From assembly GCA_963747555.1 (NCBI GenBank), contig CAVVFZ010000033.1, forward strand, positions 1-64,000: a DNA stretch of 64,000 nucleotides, given 5' to 3'. The stretch comes from DUZB01 sp963747555. Its GTDB lineage: Bacteria; Desulfobacterota; DSM-4660; Desulfatiglandales; Desulfatiglandaceae. Position 1 is the stretch's first letter. Each line of letters begins with the position of its first letter. The notes under the pieces are model-generated. The model made no database searches, was not told where the DNA came from, and worked only from the letters and a program-made list of their open reading frames with translations. Shown piece after piece: positions 8,948-17,308 of this stretch. The position numbers and the translations under genes were made by a program.

Positions 8948-9193
8948 ATGCCTATTTATGAATTCGAATGTATTGACTGTGGACAATCTATGGAGATGCT
9001 GCTTTCTTCAAAGGAAATCGATCTCGCAGCCTGTGGAAATTGCGGTAGTCGTAACCTGAAAAAAATCCTCTCAGCCCATGCTGCCGTAAACCCAACGAAG
9101 AGTTCCCCCCAAGATGCAGCCGATAGATGCTGTGGAACGGGAGGACCGCCCTCCACCTGTTCAGGCCCGGGAAGTTGTTGCGGTCGCGCATAA
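8948..9193 (+). CDS. FmdB-type zinc-ribbon protein
   Basis: 81 residues. MPIYEFECIDCGQSMEMLLS then CGNCGSRNLKKILSAHAAV: two CxxC pairs forming the FmdB zinc ribbon, plus a Cys-rich tail (DRCCGTGGPPSTC, GSCCGRA) that could bind additional metal. FmdB proteins were first noted near formamidase genes, but their role is unclear. It is the last gene before a structured intergenic gap. Confidence 0.8.
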   Translation: MPIYEFECIDCGQSMEMLLSSKEIDLAACGNCGSRNLKKILSAHAAVNPTKSSPQDAADRCCGTGGPPSTCSGPGSCCGRA

Positions 9194-9324
9194 GATATGT
9201 GTTGGCAATGGAGATGAAGTCTTCTTCGCATAGGGTAGAAAAGATTTTTCTTTCAGGGCTTCATCTTTTCGGCGGGGGCCGATCCCTATAAAGCCCCTGC
9301 CTCAATATACCCGCCTCCTATAAA

Positions 9325-9376
9325 CTGAACGACCACCGTCTATAAGACGGTGGGTTCGTTGATCGGCTGAAGCCGA
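9325..9376. repeat. Two tandem perfect hairpins in the 9194-9559 gap
   Basis: CCACCGTCT (9333-9341), loop ATA, AGACGGTGG (9345-9353) is a perfect 9-bp stem, extended by AACGA/TTCGTT on either side with a 2-base bulge. It is followed at once by TCGGCT-GA-AGCCGA (9363-9376). No T-run follows directly, so it is not a classical terminator. Paired hairpins of this type also occur at ends of IS200/IS605-like elements. The rest of the 366-base gap has no gene I can support. Confidence 0.55.
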
Positions 9377-9559
9377 CTATAGGTTAAAGGAAGGTTTTTA
9401 TTTTTTAGGGCTCATAACCTTCGGCCATATCGCCAACCACTTATCTTCGCCTGAAGCGAGGGATTTCACCATCCCAGATGGGGACACTAAAAGAACCGTT
9501 TGGTGGAAAACGTCTGTAGCGCAATATCCGCCATGCAAACCAAGGAGGTTCATGATTCC

Positions 9560-10426
9560 ATGAAAACTCAAGGCCACAGTTGTGGCTCTCAAATTCGTAA
9601 GGACCAACACCAGATGCAGGACAAGGAAATCGAAGCAAGCCTGGGACGCATACGCAACAAAATCCTGGTCATGAGCGGCAAAGGAGGCGTAGGAAAGAGC
9701 AGTGTGGCGGCCTATCTTTCGGTCGCCCTTGCGAAAATGAACAAAAAGGTAGGGCTCATGGATGTGGATCTTCATGGCCCCAGCATTCCTCGAATGTTAG
9801 GACTGAAGGGAACGGTAGGAACGGGAACCAAAGGCAGCAAAGCGAAGCCGATACAATATCTGCCGAACTTGCAGGTAATTTCCGTTGAATCGCTCATGGG
9901 TGAAGATAAAGATGCCGCAACCATCTGGAGAGGGCCTTTGAAAATCGGTGTAATCCGTCAGTTCATCTCGGATATCGAATGGAACGACCTTGACTATCTC
10001 ATTATAGACTCTCCTCCGGGAACAGGAGATGAGCCACTGACCGTGGCACAAACCATTCCCGGCGCAAAAGCGCTTATCGTCACCACGCCTCAGGAAATCT
10101 CTCTTGCGGATGTAAGAAAATCTATTCGTTTTTGCAGACAGGTCAACATGGAAATACTGGGTCTTGTGGAGAATATGAGTGGATTGACCTGCCCTCATTG
10201 CGGAAAAACCATCGACCTTTTTAAATCCGATGGCGGGATGCTGACAGCCAAAAGGGAAAATCTGAGGCTTTTGGGCAGCCTTCCCATTGAGCCTCAGGTG
10301 GTTGCGGGAGGCGACGACGGGAATCTGTCCATTCTTGAAAAAAGCGACATCCCTTTCTCGACATCTTTCCATAAGATCGTGGAAGCGGTAGTGGAAATCA
10401 TGGAAGGTAAAAAAGATCTCCACTGA
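9560..10426 (+). CDS. Mrp/NBP35-family Fe-S carrier ATPase
   Basis: 288 residues from ATG 9560, which has AAGGAGG 11 bases upstream; the upstream GTG at 9500 lacks a ribosome site. Deviant Walker A SGKGGVGKSSVAAYLS, DVDLHGPSIPRMLG, DSPPGTGDEPLTV and a late CPHCGK pair define the ApbC/Mrp family, ATP-dependent carriers of 4Fe-4S clusters. An N-terminal GHSCGS may be a further ligand region. It is followed by a NifU-like gene after 17 bases. Confidence 0.9.
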   Translation: MKTQGHSCGSQIRKDQHQMQDKEIEASLGRIRNKILVMSGKGGVGKSSVAAYLSVALAKMNKKVGLMDVDLHGPSIPRMLGLKGTVGTGTKGSKAKPIQYLPNLQVISVESLMGEDKDAATIWRGPLKIGVIRQFISDIEWNDLDYLIIDSPPGTGDEPLTVAQTIPGAKALIVTTPQEISLADVRKSIRFCRQVNMEILGLVENMSGLTCPHCGKTIDLFKSDGGMLTAKRENLRLLGSLPIEPQVVAGGDDGNLSILEKSDIPFSTSFHKIVEAVVEIMEGKKDLH

Positions 10427-10443
10427 CAAGGAGAGGAAAGCAG

Positions 10444-10882
10444 ATGCACAAAGATTTAGACGGCGTTGTAAAGAATCTCCAGGAACAGATCTTTGACGAT
10501 ACAAGAAATGCCTTTGGCGTTCCTGCCTTTGAAAGATGGCAAAAGATGCTCTACCAGGGAGAGATTGAAAATCCCGACGGATATGCCCGAATCACCGGGC
10601 CGTGTAACGACACCATGGAAATCTTCCTGAAGTTTGAAAACGACCGTGTGAAAGAGGCGTCGTTCAAGACCGATGGGTGCGGATCAAGCAGGGTATGTGG
10701 TTCTTTCGCAGCGGAAATGGCTCTCAACAAGACTCCCGATGAACTGCTCTTTGTTACGGGAAAGGATATTCTTGAGAAACTCGGAGGCCTCCCCGGCGAA
10801 GAGCAGCATTGTGCTTATCCTTGCGGGAGAAACCCTGCAGGAAGCCTTGAATGATTATATGATCAAACAACAGCGGGAATGA
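10444..10882 (+). CDS. Second NifU/IscU-like scaffold, frameshift near 10820
   Basis: The first frame runs from ATG 10444 (AGGAGAGG upstream) through ARITGPCNDTMEIFLKF, TDGCGSSRVCGSFAAEMAL and EEQHCAY, giving the scaffold Cys residues. It then stops prematurely at 10852-10854. The natural end LAGETLQEALNDYMIK is in the next frame and stops at 10880-10882. A one-base indel between 10808 and 10830 explains this. The longer N-terminus (about 35 residues before the scaffold domain) distinguishes it from the gene at 8087. Confidence 0.75.
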
Positions 10883-10957
10883 AAGGCGGAAAACGGAGAA
10901 TTGGGTTTTACGATCTTAGATCTTGCAGCATCCTGATCTCCGTTTCCGAATACCATA

Positions 10958-11806
10958 ATGATAATAAGCGTCGCCAGTGGAAAAGGGGGAACAGGGAAAA
11001 CAACCGTATCCACCAATCTGGCTGTAGCGGTTAACCAACCGGTTCAACTGCTGGATTGTGATGTGGAAGAACCAAATGCGCATCTGTTCATACACCCTTC
11101 TTTTCACACATCCGAAACCATAACGACCCCCGTTCCGGAAGTTGATGAAACGAAATGCACCCTGTGTAAAAAATGCAGTGATATATGCCAGTTTAAAGCG
11201 ATCGTCGTGATCGGCAAAACTGTGCTCCCTTTTCACGAAATGTGTCACAGCTGCGGCGGTTGCATGGAAGTTTGTCCTGAAAACGCCATCACTGAAACAG
11301 GGCGGGAATTGGGCGTCATTGAAACCGGGACCAGGAACGGCCTCGAATTTATTCATGGCAGATTGAGAGTAGGAGAAGCCATGTCTCCTCCGTTGATTCG
11401 GGCCGTGAGATCGCACACAAAAAAGGACAGGCTCACCATCATTGATGCCCCTCCAGGCACCTCTTGTCCAGTCATCACCGCCATGAAGGGCGCGGATTTT
11501 GTCCTGCTGGTCACGGAGCCTACGCCTTTTGGCCTGCACGATCTTATACTGGCCGTGGAAGCCGTCAAAATCCTTGGAATCCCTTCAGGGCTTGTCATTA
11601 ACCGGTCCGATCTGGGAGATCATCGGGTGCGGGATTATGCCGGAAAAGAGGGGCTGCCCATTTTGATGGAAATCCCTTTTGATCGGCGAATAGCGGTCGC
11701 CTACTCCAAAGGAGAACTCCTTGTGGATGTCCTGCCGGAATACAGGGAACGCTTCCGCAATCTCCACGATCGAGTAAATGACATCGTTAACAGGAACAGA
11801 ACCTGA
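10958..11806 (+). CDS. MinD-like ATPase with inserted two-cluster ferredoxin domain (A)
   Basis: 282 residues. IISVASGKGGTGKTTVSTNL is a MinD-type deviant Walker A. After about 60 residues the P-loop fold is interrupted by CTLCKKCSDICQFKAI and CHSCGGCMEVCPENAI, two 4Fe-4S motifs. The ATPase then resumes with IDAPPGTSCPVITAM and LVTEPTPFGLHDL. This tandem-gene family of ferredoxin-MinD ATPases is widespread in anaerobes and unexplained biochemically; transfer of Fe-S clusters or control of a metalloenzyme is plausible. It is paired with a paralogue 27 bases downstream. Confidence 0.85.
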   Translation: MIISVASGKGGTGKTTVSTNLAVAVNQPVQLLDCDVEEPNAHLFIHPSFHTSETITTPVPEVDETKCTLCKKCSDICQFKAIVVIGKTVLPFHEMCHSCGGCMEVCPENAITETGRELGVIETGTRNGLEFIHGRLRVGEAMSPPLIRAVRSHTKKDRLTIIDAPPGTSCPVITAMKGADFVLLVTEPTPFGLHDLILAVEAVKILGIPSGLVINRSDLGDHRVRDYAGKEGLPILMEIPFDRRIAVAYSKGELLVDVLPEYRERFRNLHDRVNDIVNRNRT

Positions 11807-11833
11807 CAGCATGGGTTACCCGAGGGTGAATGT

Positions 11834-12701
11834 ATGAAAGAGTTGGTTATTATAAGCGGCAAAGGCGGAACCGGCAAGACAAGTCTGGTAGCCTCTTTCG
11901 CCGCGTTAGCCGAAAACAAGGTCCTCTGTGATGCGGATGTGGATGCGGCGGATCTCCACCTGATCATGAAACCGGACATAAAAGAAGAACACGATTTCCA
12001 GGGCGGAAATACGGCGGTCATCAACGAAGCCAAATGCAGTAAATGCGGGCTTTGTATAGGACCTTTGCAGGTGGAACGCCATCCATGAGAATTTCGTGGT
12101 GGATCCTCTGGAATGTGAGGGATGCGGCGTCTGCGTCTATTTCTGCCCCGAAAAGGCTATTGATTTTCCCATAAACACCTGCGGCCAGTGGTTTCGTTCC
12201 GACTCCCGGTTCGGTCCGATGATTCATGCCAGGCTGGGTATCGCCGAAGAAAACTCGGGCAAACTGGTAACCCTTGTACGAAGAGAAGCAAGATCCCTTG
12301 CCGAAAAGGAGGGCAAAGAACTGATATTGACCGATGGTCCTCCAGGGATAGGCTGTCCGGTCATTGCTTCCATCGGGGGCGCATCCGCACTCCTTATCGT
12401 CACCGAACCCACTGTATCGGGCAAACACGACATGGAGAGGGTTTCCCAGCTGGCTGCGCATTTCAAGGTGCCGGCGCTGGTCTGCGTAAATAAATTTGAT
12501 CTGAATCCTGTTAAAGCCCAGGAAATTGAAGATTTTTCAAACAAAAAAGGGATGCGCGTAGTCGGAAGAATCCCCTTTGATCCTGTATTCACAAAATCCA
12601 TGGTTCAGGCACAGACGGTTTTTGAATTCGATGAGAAATCAGAAGCCGCCCAAGCGGTAAAAAGGCTCTGGCAGGAAGTAGCGCAGGTGTTGGGGATTTA
12701 G
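11834..12701 (+). CDS. MinD-like ATPase with ferredoxin insert (B), one-base frameshift near 12059
   Basis: It starts MKELVIISGKGGTGKTSLVASF and reaches CSKCGLCI before leaving frame. Removing one G from the GG near 12059 restores DLCRWNAIHENFVVDPLECE and joins the ORF containing CEGCGVCVYFCPEKAI, TDGPPGIGCPVIASIGG and VTEPTVSGKHDM, ending at TAG 12699-12701. The Fe-S insert and the switch regions are therefore intact once corrected, so a sequencing error is likelier than decay. The stop codon abuts the MITE-like element at 12701. Confidence 0.85.
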
Positions 12702-12820
12702 AGCCTGTTTGAAAATTATCCCTGCCGCGGTCGGCTGTGGCTTCCAATGGCTGCGTCGGCTGCCAAAATGGGTCTTCACCGTAGCTCAACCTCGCGACGA
12801 GATAATTTTCAAACAGGCTC
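12701..12820. mobile_element. MITE-like element, copy 1 (120 bp, internally deleted)
   Basis: Ends GAGCCTGTTTGAAAATTAT and its inverted copy ATAATTTTCAAACAGGCTC bound 120 bases, with TTA on both outer sides as a possible target duplication. The interior matches the reverse complement of the copy at 24724-24896, apart from an internal deletion of about 53 bases. It encodes nothing. It inserted right at the stop codon of the preceding ATPase gene. Confidence 0.8.
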
Positions 12821-12897
12821 TTAGAGGGCGCCTGAAGGATGGCGACGGCAGATAATCATTTCCATTCTTGACACAAAAAAGAAAAAATGGAATAGTA

Positions 12898-12923
12898 AAG
12901 CCCGCCCCGAGGTGGGCTTTTTT
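12898..12923 (+). terminator. Rho-independent terminator
   Basis: GCCCGCC (12900-12906), loop CCGA, GGTGGGC (12911-12917), then TTTTTT. It ends the NifX/MinD cluster 200 bases after its last gene, beyond the inserted MITE-like element, and isolates it from the Fe-S gene at 12997. Confidence 0.8.
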
Positions 12924-12996
12924 GTGCTCATAAGAACAAGACAGGGGGCTTTTTGAATGGTCTTTCTTTTGGAAAACCTGGAGTTGGGGTACTAAA

Positions 12997-13509
12997 ATGA
13001 GCAAATATTACCTTTTTCAAGATACCAAGAAATGCATCGGCTGCCATGCCTGTGAGGTGGCCTGTAAGTCCAACAAGGGCCTTCCGATCGGGCCGAAACT
13101 CTGCGAGATTATTTCCGTCGGCCCGGTCTTCGTGGGGAATCTACCCAAAGCGGCCTACACTTTTATGCCTTGTTTCCACTGCGAAGATCCGTGGTGTGTA
13201 GCGGCCTGTCCCACAGGGGCCATGCAGAAGAGGGGCAAGGACGGCATCGTGTCTGTAGACCCTTTGCTGTGTGTCGGATGTAAAACCTGTATCTCGGCCT
13301 GTCCATGGGGTGCACCACAATGGAACCCCGAAACAGGAAAGGCCGTCAAGTGCGACTACTGCATAATCCGTCTCGACCAGGGCAAACAGCCCGCCTGCGT
13401 TACCGTTTGTACGACCCACTGCCTTCAGTTCGGCCCTGCCGAAACAGCGCCGAGTGTCAGGAGAGAGCGCTATGCAAAGGCAATGAGCTCTCTGGAAGAA
13501 ACCATATAA
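12997..13509 (+). CDS. Four-cluster ferredoxin subunit, DmsB/HybA type
   Basis: 170 residues with four Cys groups: CIGCHACEVACKS, CFHCEDPWCVAACPTGAM, CVGCKTCISACPWGAP and CDYC...CVTVC. This is the electron-transfer subunit pattern of DmsB, HybA and formate-dehydrogenase beta subunits, with no membrane anchor. No molybdopterin subunit is adjacent. It is followed 46 bases later by a GltD-like flavoprotein, so it probably passes electrons to or from that complex. Confidence 0.85.
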   Translation: MSKYYLFQDTKKCIGCHACEVACKSNKGLPIGPKLCEIISVGPVFVGNLPKAAYTFMPCFHCEDPWCVAACPTGAMQKRGKDGIVSVDPLLCVGCKTCISACPWGAPQWNPETGKAVKCDYCIIRLDQGKQPACVTVCTTHCLQFGPAETAPSVRRERYAKAMSSLEETI

Positions 13510-13555
13510 AGCACTGATAAGGAATGTCAGGGCGCACATACAGGGATCATTACAC

Positions 13556-15724
13556 ATGGCCAGCGGAGTTTGCCCGGTTGCCGATACCATTTCCTGGCTC
13601 TCAGATATCATTTCCAGTGGAGATCTGAAGAATGCCAGATGTAGACAACGAGCGGAAGAAATCCTGGAGCTTTTGGAAGATATCTCTTCCGGAAGGGGAG
13701 GGGAAAGACATTTCCCTGCCATCCAGTCCATTTCAACAAGCCTTGCAAAGGAAAGTCCGGACAGGATCTGCGTGGATACGGGCGAGGAACTCCTGACCAG
13801 ACTTGACAAACACCGAGAGACCTTTCTAAGCCACCTGCAAACCCAGAACTGCCCCGATGCAACCTGCGTAAGACTTGCCCCCGCGCCATGCCAGATGGCC
13901 TGTCCAGCCGGAATCGATGTGCCCAGCTATGTAACGCTTATAGGCCAGGGACGGGATTCAGAAGCCATAGAACTGATCAGGAAAGACAACCCATTCCCAT
14001 GGGTATGCGGTCTCGTGTGCACAAATCCATGCGAATTCATGTGCGTTCGGGGCAGAATAGACAAACCCGTATCCATCAAATATCTGAAAGGCTTTGCAGC
14101 GGAAAAAGCCATGTCGGACAGGCGATACAGAAACCCCGATAAAGCCCCCGACAAGCATCGGAAAGTCTGTATCATCGGAGCAGGTCCCGGCGGTTTAACC
14201 GCGGCCTACTACCTTGCACTCAACGGTTACAGCGTAACAGTCATCGAAGCCCTCCCCATGGCGGGTGGGATGATGATGGTCGGCATCCCGAGATATCGCC
14301 TTCCGAGGGAGGTTATAGACCAGGAAGTCGCCATGATCGAAGATCTGGGAGTGGTATTCCGCTTCAATACCCGCTTTGGCAGGGATGTGACTTACCAACA
14401 GCTCAGGGACGAAGGGCATGAGGCGTTTCTGCTGACCGTAGGCGCCCATGCTTCCTACAAGGCCGGTATAACAGGCGAAGACAAATATCCGCAGGTCCTT
14501 GATGCCATTGATTTTCTTCGGCGCGTGGCTTTAGGGGACAGGCACATGCCCGGCAGAAAAGTCGCGGTCATAGGCGGGGGCAACGTGGCCATGGATGCAG
14601 CCCGCACATCGGTCCGCCTTGGATGCCATGACGTATATATCGTTTACCGGCGAACAAGAGCCGAGATGCCCGCAAACGAAGAAGAAGTCTTTCAGGCTGA
14701 AGAAGAAGGGGTGAAATTTTCCTTTCTGACCATTCCTGTCGAAATTATAGGCTCCGATGGCAAGGTTGTCTCCCTGCACTGCCTCAGAACAGAACTGGGT
14801 CCTCCGGATAATAGCGGGCGAAGAAAACCCATTCCCATAGAAGGAAGCGATTATCTTTTGCAGGTGGATGCGGTAATCCCCGCCATAGGGCAGACCGTTG
14901 ATCGAAGATGGTTTGACGATCTGCTGGATTTGAAGTGGACAAAAAGGAACACACTCAATGTAAATATCGCCAGCATGGAAACCTCCATGGAGGGCGTATT
15001 TGCCGCTGGTGACGCGGTCTCCGGACCTGCAACCGTAGTGGAAGCCATAGGCGGAGGCAAGAAAGCAGCCAACGCCATAGACCGCTATCTGAGAGGAATC
15101 CCCCATCCCAAAATGCCTCCCGTTCCCGTTCGCCGGGGCAGAGTCGATTTCATAGAAATTCCAGCCTCTACCAAGATGGCCCTTGTCAGGCCGGAAATGC
15201 CCATGCTCAACGATGAAAGGAGACGGGTTACGTTCCAGCAGGCAGAACTCGGATACTCCGAAAACAGCGCCAGAGAAGAGGCACGGCGTTGTCTCCGATG
15301 CGATATCTGTATTCGATGTGGGACCTGCGTGGACATCTGCAGCAAAAAGATGGGTATAGACGCACTGCAGATGGGGTATCTGGATTTCAACCGCTCGGCA
15401 CCGACGGACTTCAGGGTAACCGCTGAACGCTGTATTCTCTGCGGCGCCTGCGCAGCCAACTGCCCAACAGAGGCCATAAGAATAGAAGACAAAGGGAATG
15501 AAAGGCTCTTAAACCTTTGCGGCACCATCCTAAACCGACTGGATGTGGAACATTGTGAAATCTGTGGAAAAGTTACAGGGCCCGCCAAGTATCACGATTA
15601 TCTGAGAAAGAGGATACAAGGCATAAATAGGCGCCTGGAAAACCGTATTCTCTGCCTGGAATGCGCCCGGAAAACCACAGCCGAGAGCCACATGGAGATT
15701 ACGCCGCCCAGGATGTTGGTATGA
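13556..15724 (+). CDS. GltD-like NAD(P)H flavoprotein with C-terminal ferredoxin domain
   Basis: 722 residues. The first 100 or so residues are a helical extension. APCQMACPAGIDVPSYV...CGLVCTNPCEFMC is the N-terminal Fe-S region of glutamate-synthase small-subunit homologues. FAD binding is at VCIIGAGPGGLTAAYYLA (about 203) and NAD(P)H binding at VAVIGGGNVAMDAARTS (about 340). VFAAGDAVSGPATVVEAIGGG is the second FAD motif. CLRCDICIRCGTCVDIC and CILCGACAANCPTEAI are two 4Fe-4S sites, followed by a CEICGK...CLEC pair. No glutamate-synthase large subunit is nearby, so it likely links NAD(P)H with ferredoxin or an unknown acceptor rather than making glutamate. Confidence 0.85.
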   Translation: MASGVCPVADTISWLSDIISSGDLKNARCRQRAEEILELLEDISSGRGGERHFPAIQSISTSLAKESPDRICVDTGEELLTRLDKHRETFLSHLQTQNCPDATCVRLAPAPCQMACPAGIDVPSYVTLIGQGRDSEAIELIRKDNPFPWVCGLVCTNPCEFMCVRGRIDKPVSIKYLKGFAAEKAMSDRRYRNPDKAPDKHRKVCIIGAGPGGLTAAYYLALNGYSVTVIEALPMAGGMMMVGIPRYRLPREVIDQEVAMIEDLGVVFRFNTRFGRDVTYQQLRDEGHEAFLLTVGAHASYKAGITGEDKYPQVLDAIDFLRRVALGDRHMPGRKVAVIGGGNVAMDAARTSVRLGCHDVYIVYRRTRAEMPANEEEVFQAEEEGVKFSFLTIPVEIIGSDGKVVSLHCLRTELGPPDNSGRRKPIPIEGSDYLLQVDAVIPAIGQTVDRRWFDDLLDLKWTKRNTLNVNIASMETSMEGVFAAGDAVSGPATVVEAIGGGKKAANAIDRYLRGIPHPKMPPVPVRRGRVDFIEIPASTKMALVRPEMPMLNDERRRVTFQQAELGYSENSAREEARRCLRCDICIRCGTCVDICSKKMGIDALQMGYLDFNRSAPTDFRVTAERCILCGACAANCPTEAIRIEDKGNERLLNLCGTILNRLDVEHCEICGKVTGPAKYHDYLRKRIQGINRRLENRILCLECARKTTAESHMEITPPRMLV

Positions 15725-15756
15725 CGAGAGACGGAAGGAAAACGGAGAGGAAAAAG

Positions 15757-15981
15757 ATGGAATTTCGACGGGGGCAGAAGGTTGAGGTGTATAGGAAATC
15801 GGACGATGAGAGCTGGCAGGATTACATGGACCGGTACATCGGACTGAAGGGAGTCGTAACCGACCCCGACACGGTAAAGAATGATCCGGATGCACTGATG
15901 GAGGTCACCCTTGATGGAGAGGGAACCCATCGATTTCCTCAGGACTGCCTTCGGCTGATCGAAAAGCCCGGCGGACAATAG
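15757..15981 (+). CDS. Small conserved hypothetical protein
   Basis: 74 residues if translated from ATG 15757, which has GGAGAGG 6 bases upstream; the ATG at 15721 overlaps the flavoprotein stop but lacks a good site. It reads MEFRRGQKVEVYRKSDDESW, a small beta-rich protein with the look of an SH3/KOW-like barrel (GLKGVVTDPDTV, GTHRFPQDCLRLI). I do not recognise a family. Its position inside the electron-transfer operon is the only hint of role. Confidence 0.6.
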   Translation: MEFRRGQKVEVYRKSDDESWQDYMDRYIGLKGVVTDPDTVKNDPDALMEVTLDGEGTHRFPQDCLRLIEKPGGQ

Positions 15982-16045
15982 TATTCCGACGAAAGTGCGT
16001 GACCATGCGATGGCCTGTCACATTGCACCATAGGAGCAAATGATC

Positions 16046-16495
16046 ATGCCTATAGAGGACATCATCGACCAGAATACCGGCACGGTTTTTACCATGGAAT
16101 CCAGCCTTACGATCGATGATGCCATTCATCTGATGGTTGAAAAGGAGACCACAGGAATTATTGTGGTAGAAAATGATCGCCCTGTCGGAATTTTCACAGA
16201 AAAAGACGTGGTGCTGTTTTATGCCAGATCCAACCACAGACCGTTCTCCAAGGTCTTTCTGAAGGATGCGATGACGCAAAAACTCATTGTAGCCAGACCT
16301 GAAGACGGCATTGAAACCTCCATTTCTCTGATGATCAAGGCGGGAATTAAGCATCTCCCGGTCATGGAAAATGGACGCATCATTGGAATTCTAGGCTTCT
16401 GTGAACTTGTGCAGCACCAGGTCGGCACATTATCGAGCGAGCTCCATTATCTGGAGGAGTACCTGGACGACCTTCATGAGGCAGGAAAAGACTGA
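16046..16495 (+). CDS. Two-CBS-domain protein
   Basis: 149 residues, a tandem CBS pair: TVFTMESSLTIDDAIHLMVEKETTGIIVV...GIFTEKDV and QKLIVARPEDGIETSISLMIKAGIKHLPVMENGRIIGIL. CBS pairs bind adenosine nucleotides and sense energy state. The stop at 16493-16495 abuts the next ATG (TGATG overlap), so it is coupled to the HoxU-like gene and may report nucleotide status to that enzyme. ATG 16046 is preferred over 16040 on ribosome-site spacing. Confidence 0.85.
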   Translation: MPIEDIIDQNTGTVFTMESSLTIDDAIHLMVEKETTGIIVVENDRPVGIFTEKDVVLFYARSNHRPFSKVFLKDAMTQKLIVARPEDGIETSISLMIKAGIKHLPVMENGRIIGILGFCELVQHQVGTLSSELHYLEEYLDDLHEAGKD

Positions 16496-17256
16496 TGCCC
16501 GGCATCACGATAAACGGCACTATTTTTGAGGCTGAAGAAGGGATGTCCGTCCTTCAGGTAGCCAGAAGGGCAGGCATTTCCATACCCACACTCTGCTACC
16601 ATGAAGCGCTCAAACCGATCGGCGCCTGTAAGCTCTGCGCGGTAGAGGTAAAACGTCCCCCAGGAAAACCAAGGATTCTTCTTTCCTGTATCGTAAAGGT
16701 CAAAGACGGGCTGGAGGTAAGCACGGAGAGTGAATCCGTTAGCAAGGCCCGCACAATAGCTTTCAGAAACCTTCTTTCCATGGCGCCGCAGTCCAAAACC
16801 ATCAGAACCCTGGCGGATCGGTATGGCATTGATCTCGGTCCGCCCACGGACGGGTGTGTGCGATGCCGTTTGTGCATCCGCGTATGCGGCGAGATCGTAA
16901 AAGCAGGGGCGCTGAAGATGGAGAAACGGGAAGGTTTGAGCTATGTTACTCCCGTGCCAGGGAACTGTATAGGCTGCGGAACCTGCGTAAATATCTGCCC
17001 CACGGATGCCATAGAGATGAGGGATAAAGATGGAATCAGAACGATTTCCATCCGTGATGAAGTCATCGGGGTGCATGCACTCCAGCGTTGCGAGGCCTGT
17101 GGAAGATATTTTGCTTCACAAAAATTCATTGAACATGTCCATGCGCTAACCACGCAACATACTGATGTAAAAGAACATCACCTCTATTGTCCGACCTGCG
17201 CAAAACTATTCTCAAATCGCATAAAGTCTTCATCAAAGTTTAGACGTTTAGGATAA
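16495..17256 (+). CDS. HoxU/NuoG-N-terminal-like 2Fe-2S and 4Fe-4S protein
   Basis: 253 residues. A 2Fe-2S domain (PTLCYHEALKPIGACKLCAV, LLSCIV) is followed by CVRCRLCIRVCGEI and CIGCGTCVNICPTDAI, the architecture of HoxU and of the N-terminus of NuoG/NADH-linked formate dehydrogenase. A C-terminal CEACGRYF...CPTCAK pair is additional. Together with the GltD-like flavoprotein and the ferredoxin at 12997 it could form a soluble electron-transfer module. No hydrogenase or formate dehydrogenase catalytic subunit is in the window. Confidence 0.85.
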   Translation: MPGITINGTIFEAEEGMSVLQVARRAGISIPTLCYHEALKPIGACKLCAVEVKRPPGKPRILLSCIVKVKDGLEVSTESESVSKARTIAFRNLLSMAPQSKTIRTLADRYGIDLGPPTDGCVRCRLCIRVCGEIVKAGALKMEKREGLSYVTPVPGNCIGCGTCVNICPTDAIEMRDKDGIRTISIRDEVIGVHALQRCEACGRYFASQKFIEHVHALTTQHTDVKEHHLYCPTCAKLFSNRIKSSSKFRRLG

Positions 17257-17308
17257 AATGTTTGGTCTCCCTCATTCTTAAAAGCGGGATTGCATTGAAA
17301 GGCTATAA

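Noticed and set aside
12868..12895. Possible promoter TTGACA before the Fe-S protein gene
   Set aside because: No -10 hexamer at 16-18 bases; the best candidate spacing is 19 with a weak match, and the terminator lies downstream of it.
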